In this document: one piece after another, positions 20,138 to 27,723 of the stretch | Position numbering within the stretch: position 1 is the first letter of the stretch | Layout: every line of letters begins with the position of its first letter | Assembly: GCF_900112235.1 (NCBI RefSeq) | Contig: NZ_FOLH01000007.1 | Coordinates: 45,504-109,503, forward strand | Direction of reading: 5' to 3' | Length of the DNA stretch: 64,000 nucleotides | Origin: Marinospirillum celere | GTDB taxonomy: Bacteria; Pseudomonadota; Gammaproteobacteria; Pseudomonadales; Halomonadaceae | Position numbers and translations under genes: made by a program | The notes under the pieces: model-generated | Told to the model about the DNA's origin: nothing | What the model saw: the letters and a program-made list of their open reading frames with translations, nothing else | Database searches by the model: none

Positions 20138-20995
20138 CTGTTTAAGTAGGCGCTGCTGAAAGGATTCGACATCCTCTTGATCTCTAGCAGTTAGGGCGGG
20201 CAGTTTGCGGAAGTGAGCCAAAGCATAAAGGATTTGCCAATCGCCCTGTGTTTCCAAGACAGGAGAATCCGTGAATTGGTTAAAGGCCAGGCCTAGCTCG
20301 TGAAGACCTGTGATTTCTTCCTGAAACAGGGTTTCCAACTCTTCGGCATCACGCGCCCAAATCAATAGCGGTAAGAGAAAGTGATCGTCTTTTTGTTCGA
20401 GGGTCAAGTCCAGACTGGCTAGCTTATTAAACAGTTCCTGCTCTGATGACGGCAAGCCTTCAGGACGTGTTATTTGAGGCTGTTGAACTTTGGCTTTGGT
20501 TTCCGGCACTCGACCGGATACACCTCCGCCCTGGCCGGATGGGCCTTGACGACGGTCATAGTATTCAATGTCGATATGTTCTGGTGGGCGGCGCATGCTG
20601 GCTATAAAAGCCGCTTCAAATAAGAGTTCCAATTGCTCTTGATCCAGGGCTAAGCGCTCACCTCCCAGACTGACGGCTATTTCCAACAGCTGAAAAGCGC
20701 CTTCCTGACGCACCGGCCCTATTTCTTCGCGGATTTCCTGGCGATCCAGTCTTCCTCCTGTGCGCTTGTCCCAGAAGGCAACACCTAGATGTTCAGGTGG
20801 GATCCGCATATTGGCAGTAATGCCACCCGTCAGCAGCTCCATGATGAGATCATCATCCAGCTGGCCCTGGCTTTGCATCAGTATTGCGGCCATATCCAGT
20901 GCGGTGGGTGGTGGCTCGCTGGCGGTTGCGGGGGAACTTAAAGCCAAGCCTGTTGCCAAAACCACTGAAAAAATAATAGGTTGCATAATTTTCAT
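20129..20995 (-). CDS. Secreted protein with duplicated MRxPPEH units
   Basis: About 288 aa, not recognised. A signal peptide ends near PATASEPPP. The mature protein contains two related units: one around residues 50-83 with ANMRIPPEHLGVAFWDKR, and one around 120-150 with ASMRRPPEHIDIEYYDRR, each preceded by a leucine-rich helix. A Gly/Pro/Gln-rich linker separates them from a helical C-terminal half. Three starts are in frame: GTG 21007, ATG 20995 and ATG 20986; 20995 gives a good signal peptide and has GGTG upstream, while AAGG suits 20986. Tail overlaps the PilZ gene. Confidence 0.65.
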   Translation of the reverse strand: MKIMQPIIFSVVLATGLALSSPATASEPPPTALDMAAILMQSQGQLDDDLIMELLTGGITANMRIPPEHLGVAFWDKRTGGRLDRQEIREEIGPVRQEGAFQLLEIAVSLGGERLALDQEQLELLFEAAFIASMRRPPEHIDIEYYDRRQGPSGQGGGVSGRVPETKAKVQQPQITRPEGLPSSEQELFNKLASLDLTLEQKDDHFLLPLLIWARDAEELETLFQEEITGLHELGLAFNQFTDSPVLETQGDWQILYALAHFRKLPALTARDQEDVESFQQRLLKQLR

Positions 20996-21160
20996 CCTTG
21001 CTTTCACCTGCCTAGAGTAAGGCTTTTGTGGTGGTTAGGGAAGGGTTCACTCATTTGTCATCAGTTTTTGGCAAGCTTACGATGGATTGAATGCAAGCTT
21101 TGTACAATTCCTGTATAGTGATTACTTAGAAAACATAACAAGACTACAAGGAGCAGAGGT

Positions 21161-21751
21161 ATGCAGCTGGTTTATTTGCCTAAACTACGTCAGGCAACGC
21201 GGGTAGAAAGACAGAATTTTGAGCAGCTACCGGTTCTTTTTGCTGACCAGCAGGATGAAGAAACCCGGCAGTATCGCCAAGAGCTTTTGGCCGCCATGTT
21301 CCACCTCCTGCATGACTTGGAAAAGCAGCTGTTGCCCTATTTTACCAAATTAACACCTGAAGAATTCAACTGGATGTCTTGGCTGGTTTCCCCGAGCCTG
21401 GCTGAAGCCCTGGTTGCTGATAACTACCCTCTGCCCAGAAAACCAGAGCCTGAGCCTGGTCTGCTTAAATTGGATAGCCTGCCAGAAGCTCTGGGGTGTG
21501 CTTGGGCGCTGTTGAATATCAGTCAGATTACCTTGCAGCTCTTACCCGAAGGGAAAAGTGGTAATCTGGGTTTGAACACTGAATTGTTGCAACAATTTGA
21601 GAATCTGGCACAGATTTATTGCACCTCGCCTGCAGATGTTCAAGCAGCGCAGCAGGCTGCCAAGCAGTCTTTGCAGTTGATGTTTGAAAAGCTCGCACCC
21701 TGGGTTCAGCCCGCAGCAAATCAGCTCCTTAATTCAAGAGCTTCAGCCTGA
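21161..21751 (+). CDS. Haem oxygenase-like fold protein without the ligand His
   Basis: 196 aa, mostly helical, soluble. The N-terminus (LRQATRVERQNFEQLP, then Tyr-x3-Leu and a DLEKQL helix) and EALGCAWALLNIS near 110-120 resemble bacterial haem oxygenases of the BphO type. In the family motif AT-x3-H-x3-E, the proximal haem ligand His is replaced by Arg (ATRVERQNFE). So it may be a non-enzymatic relative, or the resemblance may be superficial. Strong AAGGAG upstream of the ATG. It converges on a PAS-GGDEF gene with a 10-bp gap. The gene is secure; the fold call is tentative. Confidence 0.5.
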   Translation: MQLVYLPKLRQATRVERQNFEQLPVLFADQQDEETRQYRQELLAAMFHLLHDLEKQLLPYFTKLTPEEFNWMSWLVSPSLAEALVADNYPLPRKPEPEPGLLKLDSLPEALGCAWALLNISQITLQLLPEGKSGNLGLNTELLQQFENLAQIYCTSPADVQAAQQAAKQSLQLMFEKLAPWVQPAANQLLNSRASA

Positions 21752-21761
21752 GAGTTTCAGG

Positions 21762-23396
21762 TTAAGTTTTTTGGATTTCCAGGGGGCTGAAAAGCTGGTA
21801 GCAGTTGCGACCGGCTTTTTTGGCCTGATACATGGCATGATCCGCATGGCGAATGAGCCCGTCCACATCTGACTGGTCTTCAGGAAAAAGAGTAACCCCA
21901 ATGCTGGCACTGATCTGCAGTAACTTGTCTTCAATAATGATAGGTTCAGCTGCAGCTTTGAGAAGCCGTTCAATTACAGCTATGTAGTCACCAGGTTGGT
22001 TGAGATCATTAAGAATCAGAATAAACTCATCACCACCCAGGCGAGCCAGGGTATCGCTTTCTCTTAACGCTTTACTCATTCGCTGTGTTAGGGTGATCAA
22101 AAGCTGGTCACCTATAGCGTGACTGTAGGTGTCATTGATGTTTTTAAAGCCATCCAAGTCCAAAAAGGCCACGGCCAGAGTTTGTTGGCGGCGTAAACAC
22201 TGAACCCTGGCTTGCTGAAGTCGATCTGCGAGCAGAACCCGGTTAGGTAACTGGGTTAGGGCATCATAATGAGCCATAATTTCCAGTTGCTTTTGGTGCT
22301 CTTTGATGACGGTAATGTCTGAGAAGAGAGAAACATAGTTTCGGGGTTCCCCCTGGTCATCTTTAACCAGACTGATATTACAGATACAGGGGTAAACCTC
22401 GCCTGATTTCCTACGATTCCAAATTTCTCCCTGCCAGCACTCATTATTACGCAAGGCTTCCCAAAGGTCGCGGTAGAAGGCGCGTTTGTGGACACCGGAT
22501 TTTAGCAAACTGGGATTCTTGCCAAGGACTTCATCACGAGTAAAACCGGTTATTTCCGTAAAGCCCTGATTAACTTCAACTATACGTCCGGCGACATCCG
22601 TAATCATAATGGCTTCCCGTGCTTGTTGGAAAACCCGCGAGCCAAGCAATAGCGTTCTTTCGGCCCTTTGTTTTTCGATCATCAATCCTGCAAAGCGGGC
22701 TTCATCCTTAATAAGTTCAAGATCTTTTTCACTGGGCTGTTTGGAAGCCTTGCAATAAACACTGAGGACACCAAGGGGCTGATTCTGTGAAGACAGGATA
22801 GGTTCAGACCAGCAATGCCCTCCCTGCTGGTGATATTGCTGATAGAAGCCTCTAAGGGAAGCGCTGGCTTCTGAGTGACTTGCTTCTTCGTTACCCAGTA
22901 GTGTCACCGTGCATTTGATATGTTCGTGGAGCTTTTCGAGGTTGTGGGTGAGCTGTTGGAGGAGTTTGTCTAGGGGCTCATTTGCCATAAAGGCCTGCAG
23001 GAGTTGCCGGCGGTTCTGTTCATGAAGCTCGGTTCTTTTTTGCTGCGTTATATCCAGACAATAGCCAATAAATCCTTTGAAGCTGCCGTCGGGGTCATAC
23101 CAGGGGCAGGCATCATCCTGAACCCAGCGGTAGGCACCATCATTGCGACGTAGGCGATAAAGAATGCTGAATTTCTGCCGGGCATCGAAGCAGCTATTGA
23201 AGGTTTCCAGGCAGGCTGCCAGGTCGTCAGGGTGAACGCCTTCCGTCCAGCCATCACCATACTCCTGCTCTTGGCGGCGGCCGGTAAATTTCAACCAAGC
23301 TTGATTAAAATAAAAGCATCCCTTGTCCAGGCCGGCAACCCAGATCAGCATATTGCCTTTATCGACAAGGTCTTGAAAGAAATCGGCTTCTTGCAT
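21762..23396 (-). CDS. PAS-GAF-PAS diguanylate cyclase
   Basis: 544-aa cytoplasmic sensor. PAS domain 1 (about 1-120, with YRWVQDDACPWYDPDG), a GAF-like region (about 130-245), PAS 2 (about 250-370, with AIMITDVAGRIVEVNQGFTE), then a GGDEF domain (about 375-540). The catalytic motif LGGDEF at about 452-456 is intact and is preceded, five residues before, by RESD, an RxxD inhibitory site, so it should make c-di-GMP with product feedback. No membrane segment, so it reads an intracellular signal. Confidence 0.9.
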   Translation of the reverse strand: MQEADFFQDLVDKGNMLIWVAGLDKGCFYFNQAWLKFTGRRQEQEYGDGWTEGVHPDDLAACLETFNSCFDARQKFSILYRLRRNDGAYRWVQDDACPWYDPDGSFKGFIGYCLDITQQKRTELHEQNRRQLLQAFMANEPLDKLLQQLTHNLEKLHEHIKCTVTLLGNEEASHSEASASLRGFYQQYHQQGGHCWSEPILSSQNQPLGVLSVYCKASKQPSEKDLELIKDEARFAGLMIEKQRAERTLLLGSRVFQQAREAIMITDVAGRIVEVNQGFTEITGFTRDEVLGKNPSLLKSGVHKRAFYRDLWEALRNNECWQGEIWNRRKSGEVYPCICNISLVKDDQGEPRNYVSLFSDITVIKEHQKQLEIMAHYDALTQLPNRVLLADRLQQARVQCLRRQQTLAVAFLDLDGFKNINDTYSHAIGDQLLITLTQRMSKALRESDTLARLGGDEFILILNDLNQPGDYIAVIERLLKAAAEPIIIEDKLLQISASIGVTLFPEDQSDVDGLIRHADHAMYQAKKAGRNCYQLFSPLEIQKT

Positions 23397-23469
23397 GCTT
23401 CCATATCTCCTGCACGGGCTAAAGAAGCAACCAGTAGTTAAGTATAGAAGCTGCCCACCAATTTACTAG

Positions 23470-24144
23470 CTAGTTAAGCTTGTTTGCGGTGGCTGCAATC
23501 AGAGCCTTGAAGAGTTGGCGTTGTTTTTTCAGGAAAAGCAGAAATTCCGGGTGCCACTGAACACCAATTAGAAAGCCATATTCAGGGTCTTCAATGGCCT
23601 GCACGATGCCATCTAGGTCAGTACCGCTGACTTTAAAGCCTGCTCCAGTTTCGTTAATAGCTTGGTTATGAAGACTATTGATTCGAGCTGTCTGGCTACC
23701 CATAAACTCAGCCAGCCAGGTTTTCGGGTGAACACATAGGGTTTTCAAAGGGAGGATCGTCCAGCGATGTGAGGTTTTTTCGCGCTGACCATGTAGCTCC
23801 TGATAAAGCGTACCACCTCGATAGACATTCATCAGTTGAGCGCCTCTGCAAATGCCCAAAATAGGAAGGCCCTTGGTTAATGCCAGGTCAATAACAGCCA
23901 TTTCCAGCTTGTCTCTGGCCGCGTCATAGCGGGGCTCCACTTCAGGCTGGGCCGCGTAAAGCACTGGGTCTATATCGTGCCCGCCGGTTACCACTACACC
24001 ATCAAAGCGATTGTCTGCTGGTTTTTGGCTGGGGCGTAGTTGCAGGGGTTGGCCGCCATAAAGGCGAACCGCCAAAGCGACCAGAAAACGGGGGCCGAAA
24101 GCACCCTTTTCCGGGCCGGTGATGGCAATTATCGGTTTAGCCAT
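23470..24144 (-). CDS. Class I glutamine amidotransferase-like gamma-glutamyl hydrolase (C26)
   Basis: 224 aa, peptidase C26/PuuD-like. Seen: TGGHDIDP near 53-60, nucleophile Cys99 in GICRGAQLMNV, and GVQWHPEF near 195-202 giving His and Glu of the triad. PuuD cleaves gamma-glutamyl-GABA in putrescine breakdown. Here no other puu gene is adjacent. Instead the start overlaps by 16 bp the end of an amidoligase-like gene, so the pair are translationally coupled and probably act on one gamma-glutamyl-type compound. Confidence 0.85.
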   Translation of the reverse strand: MAKPIIAITGPEKGAFGPRFLVALAVRLYGGQPLQLRPSQKPADNRFDGVVVTGGHDIDPVLYAAQPEVEPRYDAARDKLEMAVIDLALTKGLPILGICRGAQLMNVYRGGTLYQELHGQREKTSHRWTILPLKTLCVHPKTWLAEFMGSQTARINSLHNQAINETGAGFKVSGTDLDGIVQAIEDPEYGFLIGVQWHPEFLLFLKKQRQLFKALIAATANKLN

Positions 24145-25127
24145 TGACTCTCTACTTCTTGGAACCAGGTGTTCATCAAACGATCTAGAGGCTTTCGTAA
24201 ATAGCTGCTATAGGCTTGGCAACAGGCATTTAAACGCTCCTTGTCCGCTGCCAGTCGCTCCACTTCCACCCAGTCGTTCCAGGAGGTATGTAGGCCCCAA
24301 TGCGGATCATGAATTTCACTGCTGGGCAGGCGGTAGTGGAAGGTTGGTCTGGCTTTAATCAGCGGGTCCTGCGTGACTCGAGCGACCTGCTTTTCATTGA
24401 GGTGCTTGAACAGGGGCAGACAATCAAGAGCCCGGTTGCGGGTCGGGTTTTCAAGCAGATAGTCATCGATTAGCTGCTGTTGATCAGGCCAGTAACTAGG
24501 ATCGACTACTTTTTTGACATAGCTGGTCGGGAAGGGGTTGATGTAACTGGTGATCTGACGAGAAATATCAATTTCTGCCCGTTTGTGCAGCCAATCATAA
24601 AGGCATAAAAAGGCTTTTAAGGTGGCCGTTAAGGTCGCTGTTTCGGCATCAGGGATTTCTGGGTTCAGTTGCATACCAAAAGCATTGACCAGGCTGTCTG
24701 AAGAGCCTTTGGCCCCCGCTGCGCGAAGTCGGTCAATAATGGCTTCCACTTCGGGCAGGCGGTGCAGCTCGAGAGGCGGGCTGACCAGTTCAAAAGGCAC
24801 CAGGTTTTCTGCAAACCAGGCCAGAGCCTCTTCGGCGGAATTGCCGAGATCACCACTAAAAGTATGCGTAGGCCGTTTTTCCCGCCCCATTTGCTTGAGC
24901 AGGTGAAAGTCCAGCTCGACAATCCAGTTTTTGCCTTGAAGGTCGGTAATCTGGCGCTCATAACGGCCTTTGGAAACAACCTGACCTTCCAGTTGTTCGG
25001 CCGTCTCTTGAGTGATCTGCTCCAAGGTGAGTCCTGTCATTTCAATTTCCACCCCTACGCGCCGGGTGTCGCCCTGCTCGTTGTAAAGCCAGGGTGGTGC
25101 CAACAAGGATGCGGATAGTTTTTCCAT
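24129..25127 (-). CDS. Putative amidoligase (COOH-NH2 ligase)
   Basis: 332 aa. Residues 24-31 (VGVEIEMT), WIVELDFHLL near 68-77, VSPPLEL near 115-120 and GMQLNPEIPD near 150 match the pattern of the amidoligase_2 family, a glutamine-synthetase-fold group with acidic metal-binding residues (GxExE). Family knowledge (comparative genomics of amidoligases) pairs these with class I amidotransferase-like hydrolases, exactly as here. Predicted to join a carboxylate to an amine using ATP; the product is unknown. A ZIP transporter gene lies 32 bp upstream on the same strand. Confidence 0.7.
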   Translation of the reverse strand: MEKLSASLLAPPWLYNEQGDTRRVGVEIEMTGLTLEQITQETAEQLEGQVVSKGRYERQITDLQGKNWIVELDFHLLKQMGREKRPTHTFSGDLGNSAEEALAWFAENLVPFELVSPPLELHRLPEVEAIIDRLRAAGAKGSSDSLVNAFGMQLNPEIPDAETATLTATLKAFLCLYDWLHKRAEIDISRQITSYINPFPTSYVKKVVDPSYWPDQQQLIDDYLLENPTRNRALDCLPLFKHLNEKQVARVTQDPLIKARPTFHYRLPSSEIHDPHWGLHTSWNDWVEVERLAADKERLNACCQAYSSYLRKPLDRLMNTWFQEVESQWLNR

Positions 25128-25159
25128 GAAGATGAACTCACTCGGTTGGTGTATTGGTT

Positions 25160-26056
25160 TTAATCCAGCAGGATGTCAATCCCCAGCATTACTGTGAAGC
25201 CTAGCAGGACGCCAGCAGTCGCCTTACTTTTATTATCCTCACGGTGGGATTCGGGAATAATTTCATGGCTGATAACAAACAGCATGGCACCGGCTGCAAA
25301 GGCTAGAACCAGCGGCAGCATCAGGTCAACCATGCTAACCAGGATCGCGCCTATTAGGCCTCCCAAAGGCTGTACCAGTCCGGTCAACAGGGTGACACCG
25401 AAGGCAGTGGCCTTGCTATAACCCAAAGAAAGCAGTGCTATGGCAACGACCAAACCTTCGGGCATATTTTGTAGCCCTATGCCTATCGCCAGGGCAACAC
25501 CCGCCGCCAGGTTATCGCCGCCAAAGCCAGCCCCTACAGCCAGGCCTTCAGGCAGGTTATGCAGGGCAATGGCAAAAATAAACAGCCAGACACGTTTGAT
25601 TTTATGGGCTCGGGCCGGACTGTCCTGACCACTGATAAAGTGCTCATGGGGAATTTTGTTATGCAGCAAATAGAGGAGCCCTCCTCCCAAGCCGATACCT
25701 GTAGCCAGCATTAAAAGGGTAATGCCGGCATGGTTATAGAGACTTTCGGCCTGGTCCATGGCAGGCAAAATGAGCTCAAAAGCGGTGGCTGCCAGCATGA
25801 CACCCGCACCAAAGCCCATCAAACTGTCTTCCAGAGTTTTACTGAGTTTGCGAATAAAAAATATAGGTAGGGCACCGACGGCTGTGAACAAGCCAGCAAC
25901 CAGGCTAGCCAAGACGCCTAGCTGAATGGTGGAGAGCCCACTTAAAGAAGCTTCCAGGGTTGGCCAGATCAGATAGCTGGCCAGCAAAAAAAGCAGTAGC
26001 AGTGGGCAGGCTGTTAACAGGTAGCGGTGCCGGTAAAGCAAAGCAGATATCTTCAT
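25160..26056 (-). CDS. ZIP-family divalent metal transporter
   Basis: 298-aa inner-membrane protein with about eight membrane segments. Metal-site motifs of ZIP proteins are present: HNLPEGLAVG in TM4, a near-repeat QNMPEGLVVA in TM5, and HEIIPESH near the C-terminus. An extra N-terminal membrane helix (residues 13-32) precedes the core. Likely imports zinc or iron. It is transcribed in the same direction as the amidoligase and C26 hydrolase genes, possibly as one unit; no clear ribosome site before its ATG. Confidence 0.85.
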   Translation of the reverse strand: MKISALLYRHRYLLTACPLLLLFLLASYLIWPTLEASLSGLSTIQLGVLASLVAGLFTAVGALPIFFIRKLSKTLEDSLMGFGAGVMLAATAFELILPAMDQAESLYNHAGITLLMLATGIGLGGGLLYLLHNKIPHEHFISGQDSPARAHKIKRVWLFIFAIALHNLPEGLAVGAGFGGDNLAAGVALAIGIGLQNMPEGLVVAIALLSLGYSKATAFGVTLLTGLVQPLGGLIGAILVSMVDLMLPLVLAFAAGAMLFVISHEIIPESHREDNKSKATAGVLLGFTVMLGIDILLD

Positions 26057-26138
26057 GTATAGTGTGAGGTAGAGATAATTTATTAATTGAAGAAATCAGC
26101 ATAAAAGAAATTGCTCAAGTTTACCAAGGCTGTTCAAA

Positions 26139-27179
26139 ATGCAAGAAAAGCACTCCACTAGTTTGCAGGTCCTCTTGGGTCTTGGCATTCTCTATACCCT
26201 CTATTTGGCGCATGCCATTATTCTGCCGATTGTTCTTGCCTTTATGGTCAGCCTCTTGCTGTCGCCTTTGGTTATCAAAGCTTGGAAACGCTGGCGACTT
26301 CCCAAGCCGGTCAGTGCACTCACCCTATTGTTTATTCTGGTGCTGGCCATGGGTGGCTTGGTAACCAGTATTGCTGCTCCAGCGCTTGAGTGGGCAGAAA
26401 AAGCCCCGCAGAGTATTTCCAGAGTGTTGGTGGGTGAAAATGAGTTGCGCAGCCAACTGGACAAGTTGACGGAGTCTGCCCGGCAGTTGGAAGAATCCAT
26501 GGAAGAGTTCTCTGATGAACAGGCCCAAACAGTTATTCTGCAAACTGAGTCCTGGCGTAATCAGCTGGCTAGAAATGCCCAAAAAACCCTAGTGGGCCTG
26601 GCTCTCGCCCTGGCTTTGACCTATTTTTTCCTGGTCAGTGGTGACCGTTTGATTTTTAACTGGGTTCGGCAAACACCCCGCAAAAGCAGGCGTACCCTAT
26701 TGAATATTGTCCGGGCCAGTCAGCAACAAATGGCCCGCTACCTGGGGGTGATCACCCTAACCAATTTTAGTATTGGTCTGACGATGGGCTTGGTTTGTTG
26801 GGCATTGGGTCTACCAACACCTGCACTTTGGGGTGTGGTTGCTGGCTTGGCGCGCTTTATTCCCTACTTGGGAGTGATGTCAGCAGCAGCTTTGTTGGCC
26901 GTTGTTTCTGCGACTCACTTCGGCGCCCTGGGCTGGATGTTGATTGCTCCCCTTACCTATATAGCGCTGACCGGATTTGTTGGTGCGGTTATTGAACCCT
27001 ATATTCATGGCTTTCGGATGGCCGTTAATCCGATTGTCATTTTTCTATCCATCTTCTTTTGGGGTTGGCTTTGGGGGCCGGTGGGCTTTTTTCTGGCGGT
27101 ACCCTTGATGACGGTGATTCAGGTGGTGCTGTCTCAGATTCCCCAGCTAAAGCCGGTGCATCGGATTATTTCACGCTAA
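26139..27179 (+). CDS. AI-2E family transporter (PerM-like)
   Basis: 346 aa, seven to eight membrane segments with a central soluble region (about 85-145). The C-terminal family signature is seen: WGVVAGLARFIPYLGV, then GAVIEPYIHGFRMAVNPIVI and FWGWLWGPVGFFLAVPL. The family includes TqsA (AI-2 export) and sodium/proton antiporters, so substrate is not fixed. AAGG lies 9 nt before the ATG. Divergent from the ZIP gene. Its stop codon abuts a terminator hairpin that serves mainly the opposite strand. Confidence 0.85.
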   Translation: MQEKHSTSLQVLLGLGILYTLYLAHAIILPIVLAFMVSLLLSPLVIKAWKRWRLPKPVSALTLLFILVLAMGGLVTSIAAPALEWAEKAPQSISRVLVGENELRSQLDKLTESARQLEESMEEFSDEQAQTVILQTESWRNQLARNAQKTLVGLALALALTYFFLVSGDRLIFNWVRQTPRKSRRTLLNIVRASQQQMARYLGVITLTNFSIGLTMGLVCWALGLPTPALWGVVAGLARFIPYLGVMSAAALLAVVSATHFGALGWMLIAPLTYIALTGFVGAVIEPYIHGFRMAVNPIVIFLSIFFWGWLWGPVGFFLAVPLMTVIQVVLSQIPQLKPVHRIISR

Positions 27180-27206
27180 AAAAAGCCCAGGTCTTAAGAC
27201 CTGGGC
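27178..27206 (-). terminator. Intrinsic terminator, perfect 22-bp palindrome
   Basis: Positions 27185-27206 form a perfect inverted repeat with 11-bp half-sites (GCCCAGGTCTT and its complement). Read on the minus strand it is followed by a run of seven T, the canonical form, and so ends the small membrane-protein gene at 27232. On the plus strand the hairpin is preceded by A and not followed by T, so it would serve the AI-2E gene only weakly. Confidence 0.85.
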
Positions 27207-27231
27207 GGGCTGTTCACTAGTCAGTCTTTAC

Positions 27232-27495
27232 TTAGCTTATTAAAAAGCCCAGTTGAATAAGTGCTGGCGCTATACCCATCACCAACCCACCTAAAAAGAG
27301 CAGGCCGGTAAAGGCCAGATTAAACTCTTCATGAACCTGATCTTCTGCATAGTGCGGATCCAGCTCAACTGAACAACTGTCAGGCTGAGATTCCGCAGCC
27401 ATAGGAGAAGTGACAACCTTGACCTGATCATCACATTGCGACGCTTGGGAATCAGGCGCTTGTCCGGCAGGTCTGTCTTGATATTCAATTTTCAT
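27232..27495 (-). CDS. Small single-span membrane protein, 87 aa
   Basis: A small gene with a strong ribosome site (AGGAGG 6 nt before the ATG at 27495) and its own terminator 26 bp downstream. The N-terminal 60 residues are polar and acidic with two Cys (SQCDD and DSCSVE). The C-terminal 27 residues form one membrane helix (FTGLLFLGGLVMGIAPALIQ). No family recognised. Orientation and function unknown; expression signals make it a real gene. Confidence 0.65.
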   Translation of the reverse strand: MKIEYQDRPAGQAPDSQASQCDDQVKVVTSPMAAESQPDSCSVELDPHYAEDQVHEEFNLAFTGLLFLGGLVMGIAPALIQLGFLIS

Positions 27496-27723
27496 GATTG
27501 ACCTCCTGACGCTTGGTTTCAGAAGTGAATAATAGAATCTAATGATTCCTTAACTTGCAAGCTAGTTAAAGAAGGACAAGAAAAACTTATTTGATCAGTG
27601 TTGTTCTGTAAATCAATGTAACCATAAGATCGGGTTTGCTTATAGACGGGCCTAATGCTAATCTTGTACACAAGCTATACAAAATTGCTGCTTTCTCAGC
27701 CCTTTTACCCGAGCGGTTACTTC

